A stretch of 64,000 bases of DNA. It comes from Tetragonia tetragonoides (taxonomy: Eukaryota; Streptophyta; Magnoliopsida; Caryophyllales; Aizoaceae). Positions 34,890 through 46,700 of this stretch are shown in pieces. The stretch is from positions 4,557,501 through 4,621,500 of the forward strand of contig CM076148.1 in NCBI GenBank assembly GCA_038025085.1. Direction: 5' to 3'. The notes beneath the pieces were generated by a model that was given only the letters and a program-made list of their open reading frames with translations, did not search any database and was not told the DNA's origin. How positions within the stretch are numbered: position 1 is the first letter of the stretch; the number at the start of each line of letters is the position of its first letter. Made by a program: the position numbers and the translations under genes.

Positions 34890-35360
34890 TAGACAATCCC
34901 TTAAAATATGAAGAGTGTTTTCGATGCTATGGTGATATAGAGAATAAAAAGAGCTAGGCATCATTCCCATTTGAGCCAATGTACAGTTATGAGCATTCCT
35001 ATCAAACCAAGAAACCCAAATAAAAAACTGAATTTTTGGAAGAGTGCAAGTTTTCCAAATCTACGAGTTTTTCACATCATCACAACCATTTTAAACAAGA
35101 GATCATAAGCTTTTCTTGCATTAAATTTTGTATCATCAGCAAGAGTGCAAACAGGGAAATCAATGCAATCACCCAAGCGGATAGGAATGGACATGATAGT
35201 ATCCTAGATTCCATTGGCCATAACTTTTTGCCCAGATTCTTCAGCCTTTAGTGGGCCGTGAATCGTCTTTCTAAGAGGGACAAGCCTCGTCCAATTATCA
35301 TGCCAGAGATCAATGTCTTTGCCAATCCTCAAAATCCACATAGAGTTATCATGAAACAGG
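34890..35360 (-). pseudogene. LINE remnant, C-terminal part
   Basis: On the minus strand, frames with WILRIGKDIDLWHDNW, VPLRKTIHGPL and further on FIWVSWFDRNAHN match the region after the reverse transcriptase of plant L1-type LINEs. Frameshifts and stops are frequent. The order and strand fit the RT remnant at 36940-37620, so both are probably one element split by later insertions. Confidence 0.65.
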
Positions 35361-35559
35361 ATCCAACCTTTCTAAATTTTGCCATATATGAGATCCTCTT
35401 TTGAACTTGGTTGGTTTCTTCTTTCTCCCAACATATTCGCTTTCGAAGTTGCTTAACGTAAATTGCAAATTACTTAACGTAAATCTTTTTGACACAAAAC
35501 TTTCTAAACTACCTTTTTTATTTGTAAAGAGCATCCATTTCTTCTTCCTTTTTCTCTAG

Positions 35560-36370
35560 TCAATCAATTCGGGTAATGGTTCTTTGCATCAAGACAATAT
35601 ATTTGATCAAATTAATGATGATATTGAGGTTATTATAATAAATTAGTTTGTTTTTTTCTTTTCAAACTATTAATTATTTAGGGTTGTGGGTGGTAGGTTA
35701 GGGTTTAATAGAGGGTGGTTGGGGGTGGTCGCAGGTTGGAGTCGTTGGGCGGCGGCAGGTTGGGTCGAAGGGCTGAGGTGGGGCGTCGAACGGATGGTAC
35801 TGGGTGTCGGCGGTGTGGTTGGTTTGGGGGCGGTTGGAGAGAGAAAGAAAAAAGGGTTTTGAGGTGGAGAGAGAAAGCGCTTGGGTTTCGGGTTTGTGGA
35901 GGCCGGCCAGGCGGTGCTAAGGGCGGAGGCGGTTCTGGCGAGACTGGGAGGTGGTCCTGGCGGGGAGGGGGCAATGCTGGGGGGGCGGGGTTGGGCGGGG
36001 AGGCAGGGCCGTTCCTAAAGTTTTGAGGCTCGAGGGCGGGATAGAAATGAGGGCCCCTAAAGTATAAATAACTTGTTTTATCGCCAAAATAAATAAAAAT
36101 AAATAAATAAATTTGAACCCGTATTAGGTAATGAGGATATAAAGAATGAAAAATTATTTTAAATTATAGAAAAATGGGGGCCAAAGATATTTGATCTCAA
36201 AACCTAATGTAGGTAAGGAGCAACACAACTCATTTCCATCCAAGGAACTAAATCCTTTTTCATGTTTAGTATTTGCAAGTTTTTTTATTTATCTTAATTT
36301 TGCATTGCTGTTTGGGCCCTAGGCAGTCGCCCCTCTGGCCACCCCCTTAGGCCGGCTCGGGGAGAGGGGT
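35560..36370. other. G-rich intergenic stretch and possible MITE
   Basis: 35690-36000 is strongly G-biased (GGTGGTTGGGGGTGG and GGCGG motifs) without a credible gene; frames in it are composition artefacts. 36004-36360 begins GGGCCGTTCCTAAAG and ends with the reverse complement of GAGCCGGCCTAAGGGGG, weak inverted ends suggesting an old MITE. Confidence 0.35.
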
Positions 36371-36677
36371 GGTGGCGTGGTGCTGGCTAGGAGGGAACGA
36401 TGGAGTTCATTGTTTTGTTTTTTTTTTTGTTTTGAGAAGAGATGGTGTTCATTGTTGACTGCTTCGTGCATTGTTTTTCATTTTTTTTATTTTTTTTAAC
36501 AATCTTTTTAAATTTAATTAAGTAGGAGGAGTTGTAGAGAGAAAAGAGTAAGAGTAGAAAAGAGGTCACAAAAAGTAAGGGGTAATATTGAAAAAAAGTT
36601 TTACATTAAGCTGAGCAATCCCCTTTGCTTTGTTAAAAACTTTCTGAGCCAAATTATCAGTAACATGGTATTTTCAG

Positions 36678-36897
36678 AGTAGTGGCGGATCCAGTATTTA
36701 GAAATAGGGTATGTACAATAATAGGAAAATAATGGACAATAATCAAGTGTTGTAACAAGGATCGAACTTGAGACCTCCTTGTTAAAGTTGAATACCCAAC
36801 GCAATTGCTCTACCACAACAATTGTAAACAAAGATGACTATCTTTTATTTAATGTGGGTATGCACTTGCATACCTACTCCACTTTATAGATCCGCCA
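36678..36897 (-). mobile_element. MITE/SINE-like element with GGCGGATC ends and tRNA-like boxes
   Basis: ATTTTCAG occurs on both sides (36670-36677 and 36898-36905), an 8-bp target duplication. The ends are GTGGCGGATC and the reverse complement of TTGGCGGATC. On the minus strand the interior has GTGGTAGAGCAATTG and AGTTCGATCC, which look like Pol III A and B boxes of a tRNA-derived sequence. Whether it moved as a DNA element or retroposon is unclear; the 8-bp duplication favours DNA. Confidence 0.6.
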
Positions 36898-36939
36898 ATT
36901 TTCAGTTTAGTCTTCTATCCACACTTTATTCATAATTTT

Positions 36940-37620
36940 ATTACTCCTTACACCAAGACCCCCTTTTTCTTTGGGTTTGAAAATAGATTCTTTGTTGATC
37001 AAATTAATTTGTTTTTATCCTCTTCGTCACCCCAGAGAAAGTTAATAACAATTCTATCTAAATCCTCAAGCACAACAAGTACATTAGGGAGGTGTAAATT
37101 ATGCATATAGTAGTTTGGGATAAAATTAAGGGTTGAGTTGATAAGACAAACCCTACCCACCTTAGTAAGGCACCTAGTTTTTCAACTAGAGAGTTTTCTT
37201 TTCACCTTCTGGATAATAAAATCCACCTTATTCTTCCTGGGTCTATAAGGAGAAACCAAGGTAAGTTTCTAGGTCTTTACTAGCACTCTAGTGGTGAAAT
37301 CTTGAGCATCTTCAACATGGCATAAACTCAATGTTAGTATTAGGAGAGAAGTAGATTTTACTTTTATCACAGTTTACTTTTGGCCAAAAGCAGAGCAAAG
37401 GTGTTAAGAGTATCAAGCATAAAATCAAATGACTCTATATCAGCCTCCCCAAACACATTCAAGTCATTAGCAAAAAGAAGATGAGAGATTAGGACTTTCA
37501 TTTTGCCAACCGAGAAGAGTTTCCGAGCATCACAAGCACCATGGAACAAATACAAAAGCATCTCCATACACAGAATAAAATTAAAATTAACTCTAGTCAT
37601 GACAAAATCGATTGAAGAAA
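36940..37620 (-). pseudogene. LINE reverse-transcriptase remnant
   Basis: Minus-strand frames contain CDARKL..VGKMKVLISHLLFANDL, the LINE RT catalytic block with FADD changed to FAND, followed by the thumb (KVDFIIQKVKRKLSS, KTRCLTKVGRVCLINSTLN) and DRIVINFLWGDEE. Stops and shifts show long decay. It is the N-terminal partner of 34890-35360. Confidence 0.75.
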
Positions 37621-37629
37621 ACTATGCCA

Positions 37630-38390
37630 TCAGGCATTGTGACAGTGTGAGGTGTGACCGTGACGTTACTGTAGCGCTGCTTCACTACCCAAGCACTACG
37701 ATCGTACAGTGGTATATCTAGCCCGGGGTACTAGGGATCCCGGATACCTAGTATTTTGGGGAAATTTTGCTAAAATACTGTACTTTTTGAAATTTTTTTG
37801 AAAATTATTACTAATATCCTAACATTTAGTTTTGACATCTATATTAATTACTGTAATAATTTAATTTTAACATCTATATTACTAGTTTTCTAAAGTCGAC
37901 AGTACAACGCGGACAACATAAAATTACATCTCCTAATTGGCATGCTGGAAAGTGGAAAGCGATGCTCTTCGCGTGTTTCATGTTGCTCACGTCACGGGAA
38001 ACATTTTTTTAGCTAGATGACAATGAAAAATTATTTTAATCGTCCGCTTTAATTAGTACGGAGTAGCATTATATTCTAAAGACGAATTATCATAGCACCA
38101 ACTTAATTAATAGGAAATAATTAAAAATGGCTGCAAATATCCAATTTAACTATTTTTTTTGTGCACCAATGATGGGATGATTATTCGGTGGAATATCTTT
38201 TTGGTCATATTTTATCCAAGGGATTTCAATTAATAAGGTTGTCTCAAAATGAGATTACCTTAATTTATGATTAAACATGACATCATTATGTTTGTTCGAG
38301 ACGCCTTATGTTGAGGTCTTGAAGCAGCCTTATAAAAATTAGTGTACTTCATTTCATAGGCTATATTGCCTATATATGTCCTCCTCACTA
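37630..38390. other. Intergenic, nothing recognised
   Basis: AT-rich with no gene. The only feature noted is an alternating short-motif stretch (GTGTGAGGTGTGACCGTGACG) near 37645. Confidence 0.4.
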
Positions 38391-38393
38391 GGG

Positions 38394-38966
38394 ATGGTAA
38401 TGGGGGGCGCAGCGGTAGTGGATATAGGTAGATCCATTCCCATACCTACCTGGATATTTTGATTCCGCCATTCGCTCCATTTCCACCACGGATGGGAGAT
38501 CTCAAATCCACCACCGCCCCACTTACCCGGTGGGTATCCACCTCCGCTCCATTTATCGGGAGGGTGTCCATATCCACTTTATACCCGCCCGAAAAGAAAC
38601 AAAACCCACATCTGAATCTACCTCAAATTCACCCTAAGATAATTTGCAAGGAAAATTGAGCCTTTTGATAAACAATAGCATTAAACAATTTTATATATTT
38701 GGTAAAATAAGATTTTATATATTTATATTTTACATTTTTTTTTATGTGGGTATGAGGCGGGGCGGGTAAGCGGGTATAAGGTGGGGCGGGGCTCCGACGG
38801 GTATCCACTGGGGGAAGAAGGCAAACCACCTCCGCCCCCATCCCCGCGGCGATTTTGCTTTATCAAAACCATCCCCGCTTCAACCCCACCTAACACTCCC
38901 CCATCCCCACCCCAATTAAGACGGATGCGGAGCAATATCTACCTGTACCCGCCCCACTGTTATCCA
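38394..38966. mobile_element. hAT-like MITE, GGGATGG ends
   Basis: The left end GGGATGGTAATGGGG and a right end reading CCCCACTGTTATCCATA form inverted termini. The interior carries GTATCCAC, CGGGTA and CCCCGCC motifs in both orientations. The right half matches, inverted, the partial element at 63776-64000. No transposase. Confidence 0.65.
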
Positions 38967-39461
38967 TACTCTCACCAAGACACCAACCCACTTGGCTCGC
39001 TCTGTGATGAATCTAAGGAAATACAATTTGAATTTGCTAGGTGCAAATAGTTCAGTGAAATAAATTAAGATCCTTAATATTTACTTACAGCCTAGGCCTA
39101 GCTAATGGATAAAAAAGAACATGAGACTCGAAGGTATATAGTATTATTAATTTTAGTTAGTCTTGTATGTGCAATACTATTATTCTGTAGTACAACAAAT
39201 ATACAAAAATAACACTTTATTAAAATAAAATGTAATATTTTAGTCTGAAAATAATACGTACTGTTTGTTCGACGGCCATAAGTGTTAAAATAAAAAGAAG
39301 TTTAAATGTAACATTAATTCGTAGCATGATTAGATTCTCTTAATTGAGTTTTGTTTTTTTCTGTGTTATTTAATGTTCTAATTTAAATAATAATCCAACA
39401 ATGGAGGATTATCCTTTGTCTCTTGGAAGCTAGAATGGCAAAGAGGAAGGACGCGAGTGCC

Positions 39462-39469
39462 TATAAATA
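39462..39469 (+). promoter_or_regulatory. TATA box of the knottin-like gene
   Basis: TATAAATA lies 108 bp upstream of the translation start, and the paralogue on the other strand has the same motif at a similar distance (near 49465). This gives a leader of about 80 nt. Confidence 0.7.
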
Positions 39470-39577
39470 TACTCCGACTATGCTAAGAGTTACAAACAAA
39501 TAACTTTCCCCAAGAGAATAAAAAAAGGAAAGAAAAAAAAAAGTGTTACAAGTTAGAACTTATTGTTAGAAGCAACA

Positions 39578-40209
39578 ATGGAAATGAAAAGGGTCTCATT
39601 CAATAACCTCCTCATTGCTGCCATCTTACTATTCGTCTTCCTGGCTACAGCTGGTTCGTTAATCTCTTCAGCTATATATCATTCGCTTTCTCTCTAATTT
39701 GTTCATTATCTTTTCAGGCTTTTATCTTTTCTTAATTAGTACACACATCATAGGAAATTACAAAATATTATTGCTGCTTGTTTGTTCATATAACCGATTT
39801 TTTTTTTTAATTTTTTTTACGTATATTAACAGTCTCTCTACTTATATATTTCAGATTTTCTCTAGCTAGTTATAAATTTAAATGGCTATTACTATTTACT
39901 CCCTCCGTCTCTTAAAATCCTAAACATTTGTTTTTTGAAGGTCAAACTTAACAAACTTGTTATCATTACATATTTGTAGGTCCGGTGTTGGCAAGAAAGG
40001 CGATAACAAGTTCAGAGAAAATGGAAGGCGTGGAGTATGATGAGGTAGTGATAATACGAGATATGGTGATGGAGCAACAACCAAACATAAAGATGAAAGT
40101 CAGTTGCAGGACATATCTTCAGTTTTGTGGTGGTGATTTTGGACATTGTTGTCCTGGTTTGGTCTGTCTTGGCCAAGGACCTATTGGGGCTGGTGAGTGT
40201 TATTACTAA
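39578..40209 (+). CDS. Knottin-like cysteine-rich secreted peptide (amaranth inhibitor/AMP type)
   Basis: Two exons, 39578-39653 and 39980-40209, joined in phase 1, encode 101 residues. Residues 1-25 form a signal peptide with a hydrophobic core (LLIAAILLFVFLATA). An acidic propeptide follows, then a C-terminal domain with six Cys at 68, 75, 82, 83, 88 and 99: C-x6-C-x6-CC-x4-C-x10-C. That is the cystine-knot spacing of the amaranth alpha-amylase inhibitor and Mirabilis/Phytolacca antimicrobial peptides. A secreted defence peptide is therefore likely; the target (amylase, microbe or other) cannot be read from the sequence. Short intron with a Stowaway-like end (CTCCCTCCGTCTC near 39900). Two disrupted paralogues lie in the window on the minus strand (41480-49378 and 15220-19648). 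Confidence 0.82.
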
Positions 40210-40214
40210 AAGAG

Positions 40215-41027
40215 CTAAGAAAGAAAGAATTATGGCCTTTGTGTGTTGACTCTAATAATAATGTACTTTTGAGCGGCTATTCGTATAAAAGAATGTGCGC
40301 TCGGCGTATGACTGTACTGTATGATCTGAGAACTACTCATCATACAACCCATATACATATAAAGTTACACTACTTTTTTAATAGAAGCATCGTTTTAAAT
40401 ATTTATCATTTCTATTTTTTCTTATTTTTGGTTGAACAAACTCTACAATTATTACATATTTTCCATTTCTCTGCTCCCTAAAATTAAAAATAAAATTTAA
40501 AGAATTATGCTTTCCGATTGAAAAGAAGAAAAAAGAAAACAAGGTTATTACATAATACGTATGATTGATATAACTTGATATACAATTGTTAATTGTGTGA
40601 TGTGTCTCACAAAAAAAGGTGATGGTTGACCGTACTGTACTGCACTTGACTGCATTCAAGAGTGTTGCCATTCGGCATTGGCCTTAAAAAGGGTAATGGA
40701 GTTTAATTTGGGTGGTTAAATTTCATGGCTAAATTAAAATTATGGTTTCAAGTCTCACAAAGCTATTTGTTGAGTATGCCGATAAGGTTTAATTACTTTA
40801 TCTATTTTGTTAGTTATTGGTCTATTGTATATGCATGGTTTGCAGGCTACTACGTAAAAAGAAAAAAAAAAAAAAAAGTTATACATGCATGTGGGTTCCT
40901 AGTAGCACCCACAATGAGCCCCTAATGTACACCCATTTGAGTTTTTAAATCAGGCTGACTTGAATTTTTATACAAGCTAAGGGCCTATTAATTTTAAAGT
41001 CCAAACCTATTTTTAAGAGGGAGGTAT

Positions 41028-41071
<44 letters not shown>

Positions 41072-41470
41072 CCATCAAGAGGGAGCTATACCTGGATACA
41101 CATGAGAGTAACCACAAAAGAGTATATATGCAACAAAATAAGAAAAGGATAATTTTATTTTTAGTTTTTTTGATCGAAAAGGATAATTATTACTGCAAAC
41201 AAGATGAACTTATTATAAAACATACATATATTTGATCATCTGATCATAACATAAATATATATGATGATCTGATCACTTCTAGTCATCATATATACTACGT
41301 ACATGTTTGTTACTACATAAGAACGCCACGCTTTACTATTACACTTTACACACACATCCTTGTTAAGAGTACTAAATTATTTTTAAGCCCATATTTGGCA
41401 AACAAGCTGCTATTTACATAGGTAGCATAACATCCAACAAGTGAGCAAGCAAGGTATTAAGTCATCATAT
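40215..41470. other. Intergenic with poly(T) tract
   Basis: 3' flank of the knottin-like gene. A 38-bp T run occupies 41032-41069. No gene recognised. 41340-41470 is 3' flank of the minus-strand paralogue and matches 15215-15310. Confidence 0.45.
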
Positions 41471-43690
41471 AGGAGATAATCAAGCACACGCACCCGCACC
41501 CGCACCAAAAGCAATACAGTTATAAGGTTTGCAACAATATGGTCCAAAAACACTGCAAAATTCGCCTGGCATTTTGCAATCACTTGTAATACTGAACTTT
41601 CTTTCCCATTTCCATTTGTTGTAGCATCTTTAGTAGTTTTTCATCTCTGGTCATAGTGTTTGTTCAATCACCTCTTCCCGTATTATCACCTCATACTCCA
41701 ATGGCTTTTCTTCTGAAGTTGTTGCCATCTTTGCCAACACCGGAGCTGCAAAATGTCATAACGATCCATTAATTTGTGCATAAGTTTAAGTTTAAACTGA
41801 TGGTTGTAGGCACCAATCAACGACTAATTCTATATTTCTCTCATATACATACCACGTGTTACTAAAATATTATCCATTTAGGAAATGGGAGCTCGGGTTC
41901 CAAGCCTGGCGTGAAGCAAAGGAATTTCACCTACTATGATCTTAGATTAGCGAACACAAGAATTTTTTGGTCATTTGACTCTAGTACTATGATGAATTAG
42001 ATACACCTCAACCAAAAAGTTAAACTGATGGATGTAGACACCCACTAATATTATATTTCTTATTAATTTGGTGTATGAAAAGGAACTAAAAAAAAATTTA
42101 ATCAAACATTAAATGAGCTAGAAAACTCAGGATTATGGTGTTAACAAGGTAATAAGGACCTGAACTATCCAAAAAAATTGGTTTGAGGACCTGAACTATT
42201 TTTTGTCTGGTTTAAGGACCTCAACCAAACGTTTTGTTAGCTCCGTTACAATAATGATGTGCTGGTACAATTTTCTGGTTGGAAATAAATCAAAAATAAA
42301 ATCAAATGGGTTTGGGGTCATTTTAATTTTTTTTGTTATGCATTCACAATTCTCTCTCTTTTATTCTTCTCGAAAAAAAATAAAAATAAATTCTCTCTCT
42401 TTTAGCTCCTTTCTCTATCCTCTTTGGTTCCAGGCTTCCAGCCATGGGCGTTCAATTGAAGGTTTGAAATTTTTATAAGGTGGGAGAAGAAGATTGGCCC
42501 GGTGCTCCACTTTTTGGTTCCAAAATGGCGTTTTGGGGTTTTTGTTTTGATGTTTCAAATCTAAAACCCACACAGTAAAATGTAGGTTAATGATCGAACA
42601 GAACCGACGAACAACAATGGTAGTATCAGACTGTATCTTCCTCACCATTGGCACCAAAAAATGAAAACAATACTCATAGCAGGATAATTCCCAATTTCCA
42701 AACTCCACTATCCCAATAACACTCATAGGGCAATGGCCATATGAGTTAGGACGTTTTCATACTTAGCACCCATAGCTTCCAATGACGTCAAATACTCTGA
42801 TTCTGAATTGGTCCATAAATTCCTCTTCTTCAACATATACAAAGATGTCTAAGTCATCGTCTTCAATGGCTTCAGTACAATACCAATTTGGTGTTGGAGT
42901 ATCCCTCCTACATGGAGGAAGAGCCCAATTAATTTGGGTTATATTTGCTTACCATATGGGTTATCCATATGATGTTTAAGTGAAGGGCAATTTCGTATAT
43001 TCACTCACAAGTGGCTTCCCTTATAAGCCAAAAGGTTAGAAGGGCTGAGTGCAAGAGAGAGAAAGCCTAGACACTCAAAAAATTCAGGAGAAAAGTCTAG
43101 AAGAGAAGAGGAGAGAGAGAAGAGGAGCCACCCACGAATTTTGGTGCTGGCAGCCCAGAAATCCGCCCCGATCGACGACCAAACGAACTCCGATCGTCGC
43201 GAGATTTTAGCACGTTGTTCCTAACATCCCCCTCTTCAAATCCAACGGTCAGAATTTCATTTGGAGCTCTCTAACTCAGTTTTCTAAATTCAGCTCTTAT
43301 TTTATACGAAATTGTATTTCCACTCTTTTGGGTGATGATTTGGGAGACTTGTTGTGCCAAGGTTGATCCTTGATGATTGTGAATACCTCTAGTTGATCTA
43401 GGGAAGAACTATTGTTGTACCCACTTGTTAATTTGTTGATTAGTGGAGGTTTTGGCACCGTTTGTTAACGGTCCCGTGGTTTTTTCCCCACATCGGGGTT
43501 TCCACGTAAATCTTTGCGTCTCCTTGTTTATTTACTGTTTTTGGGCTGATTTATAGTTCCATTTGCTGCTGTCATTTTGGTTCAATATTGTTTGGTTGCT
43601 TGAATTGGTTATTGCTCATCTTTGCATCACAACCGGGGAAAAAGTCTTTGTTGCTTCCGCTTGTGTATTTGTGTGCTTTCCCCAACATAG

Positions 43691-43702
43691 TGGTATCAGA
43701 GC
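43691..43702 (+). other. Primer binding site of the Copia element
   Basis: TGGTATCAGAGC complements the 3' end of initiator tRNA-Met and lies three bases after the 5' LTR. Confidence 0.9.
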
Positions 43703-43741
43703 TTTGGTTAGAGTCATTGTGAATTTGTTGTGTTGTTAAAG

Positions 43742-46700
43742 ATGGATGAAAAATCTGGTGTGCACGGAATGATTAGTTTGAATTCTGGAAATTACTCCGT
43801 GTGGAAAACTAAAATGGAGGATATCCTTTATGTGAAGGATTTGTATGAACCAATTTTAAATGCAACCATACCAACTGGTGTTGTTGAAAGTGAGTGGAAA
43901 ATATTGAACCGTAAAGCCGTTGGAACAATTAGACAATTTGTTGATATGAGTGTCCTCCAACATATTGCCAATGACACGAATGCTTATACTCTTTGGAAGA
44001 AACTTGAGACCATGTATGAAAGGAAGAATGCCTTGAGTAAAGCGTCATTGATTAGAAAACTTGTGAAACTGGAATATAAAGATGGTGATAGCATAGTAGT
44101 TCACTTGAATGAATTTCAAAGTTTGATTAACAAGTTGTCTGCAATGAAGATGAATTTAGATGATGAGCTGCAGGCATTGCTACTACTTTGCTCATTGCCA
44201 GAAAGCTGGGACACTCTATTTGTATCACTTAGCAACTCCGCATCAGAGGGCACGCTGACAATGGAAATTGTCAAAGCTAGTTTGTTGAATGAAGAAACTA
44301 GAAGGAAGGAAATGAGTTCCTCCACACAACCAGAGGCTAATGTGACACAAGAATCAAGCAGGGGAAGAAGTAAGACTCGATATCCCCAGCATAGAGACAA
44401 GTCCAGGGGGAGATCAAAATCAAAGGGTAAGATCATTTGCCACTATTGTGATAAGCCAGGCCACATTCAAAAACATTGCAGGAAAATGAAGAGAGACAAG
44501 TCCAGAGAAAGGAAAGAAAAGGGTGAGACATTCGGGCAACAACAAGAAGAGAAAGATAACAACACCACTGCAATTGCAACAAGTGATGAATTATTTTTTA
44601 TTGGTGACCATTGCCTAAATCTAGATAGTGATGATTGTACTTGGGTGATTGACACGGGTGCTTCGTTTCATCTAACCTCGCACCAAGATTACTTCTCATC
44701 TTACACCAGCGGTGACTTTGGCTATGTAAAGATGGGGAATGATGGCTCATCCAAGATTGTAGGCATGGGTACAGTGTGTTTGGAGACATCCACAGGTTGC
44801 AGTTTGGTGTTGAGAGATGTCCGACATGTTCCAGACATTCGGCTGAATTTGATATCTCCTGGGTTGCTCGATGATGCTGGTTACTCCAGCAACTTTGGTG
44901 GTGGAAAGTGCAAGCTTATCAAAGGAAGTTTGATTGTGGCTCGTGGGAGCAAGCAGAGATCCTTGTATGTGATGCAAGCTAAGTTGTGCAAAGGAGAAGT
45001 ACACGCAGTTGATGATTCCTCCAGCGAGTTATGGCACAAGAGACTTGGTCACATGAGTGAAAGAGGTATGCAAATGCTTGCTAAGAAGCAACTCCTTCCT
45101 GATGGTCAAGGTATGTCCTTGAAACCCTGTGTTGATTGTTTAGCTGGAAAACAACATAGGGCAGCATTTCATACTCGTCCCCCATCTAGAAGAAAACATG
45201 CATTAGATCTTGTTCACACTGATGTATGTTCTATGGATACTAAGTCACATAGCGGTGCACTTTATTTTGTTACTTTTATTGATGATTATTCTAGAAAACT
45301 GTGGGCTTTTGTGTTGAAAACCAAAGACCAGGTACTACAGTTTTTCAAGCAGTTCCAGGCCAGAGTTGAGAGAGAAACAGGCCGGAAGCTCAAGTGTGTT
45401 AGAGCTGACAATGGTGGAGAGTACAGGGGTCCATTTGAAGAGTATTGCAAAGTACAGGGCATCAGGCTTGAGAAGACAGTTCCCAAGACACCTCAGCTGA
45501 ATGGACTTGCAGAGAGAATGAACAGAACAATTGAAGAAAGAATTCGATGTATGCTCTCTCATGCGAAGCTGCCTAGGATTTTTTGGGCCGAGGCAATGTT
45601 TACAGCAGTGTACCTCATCAACCGGTCACCTTCAGTTCCTCTTAATGGAGATGTTCCGCAGAGAGTATGGACTGGTAAAGAGGTATCATTCAGCCACCTG
45701 AGAGTCTTTGGGTGCCTTGCATATGTTCATATTCCCAGAGATGAGAGGTCCAAGCTTGATAGCAAGACAAAGCCATGCATCTTCCTAGGGTACTCAGAGG
45801 ATGAGTTTGGGTACAGATTGTGGAATCCAGTTAGCAGGAAAGTGATTAGAAGCAGAGATGTAGTGTTCTTTGAAGACAAAACCTTTGCAGATTGTGAGAA
45901 GAAGAAACAACCAGAGCCTTCTCCTAGTGACAGCGCCAACTCAGATCCAATATTTTCTGAAGTAACTCCTAGAGTTCAAGGGGGAGAACAACAGGAAGAT
46001 GGCAATGATGATCATAACAGTGATGATGGTGATGATGTCCAGCTACCACCAGATCATACACATGAAGAAGAACCCCATGTACAACCAGAACCACAGTTGA
46101 GAAGATCCACCAGAGAGAGACAGCCTACCTCTAAATATCCAGCAGATGAGTATGTGTTGATGACCGACGGGGGAGAACCTGAAAGCTACGAGGAGGCTAT
46201 GTCACATGAGCACTGCAAGGAGTGGTATAATGCCATGCAAGATGAGATGAAATCCTTGCATGAGAACCACACATATGACTTAGTGGAGTTGTCTAAGGGC
46301 AAGAGAGCACTCAAGAACAAATGGGTGTACAGACTGAAAACTGGAGAAGATGGTTCACCACCTAGGTACAAGGCACGTTTGGTGGTGAAAGGCTCAGGTC
46401 AAAAGAAAGGCATAGACTTTGAAGAGATTTTCTCTCCAGTTGTAAAGATGTCTTCTGTTAGAGTTGTTCTTGGCTTAGCTGCTAGCATGGATTTGGAGTT
46501 GGAACAACTTGATGTGAAGACTGCTTTCCTCCATGGTGACTTAGAGGAGGAAATCTACATGGAGCAACCAGAAGGTTTCCAAGAGAAGGGAAGTGAGAAG
46601 CTTGTATGCCGTTTGAAAAAGAGTTTATATGGCTTGAAACAAGCACCTCGACAATGGTACAAGAAGTTTGAGTCTTTCATGAAAGACCACAGTTTCCACA

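Noticed and set aside
35705..36026. Gly-rich and Pro-rich frames on opposite strands
   Set aside because: Composition artefact of a G-rich stretch; no start context, domain or splice support.
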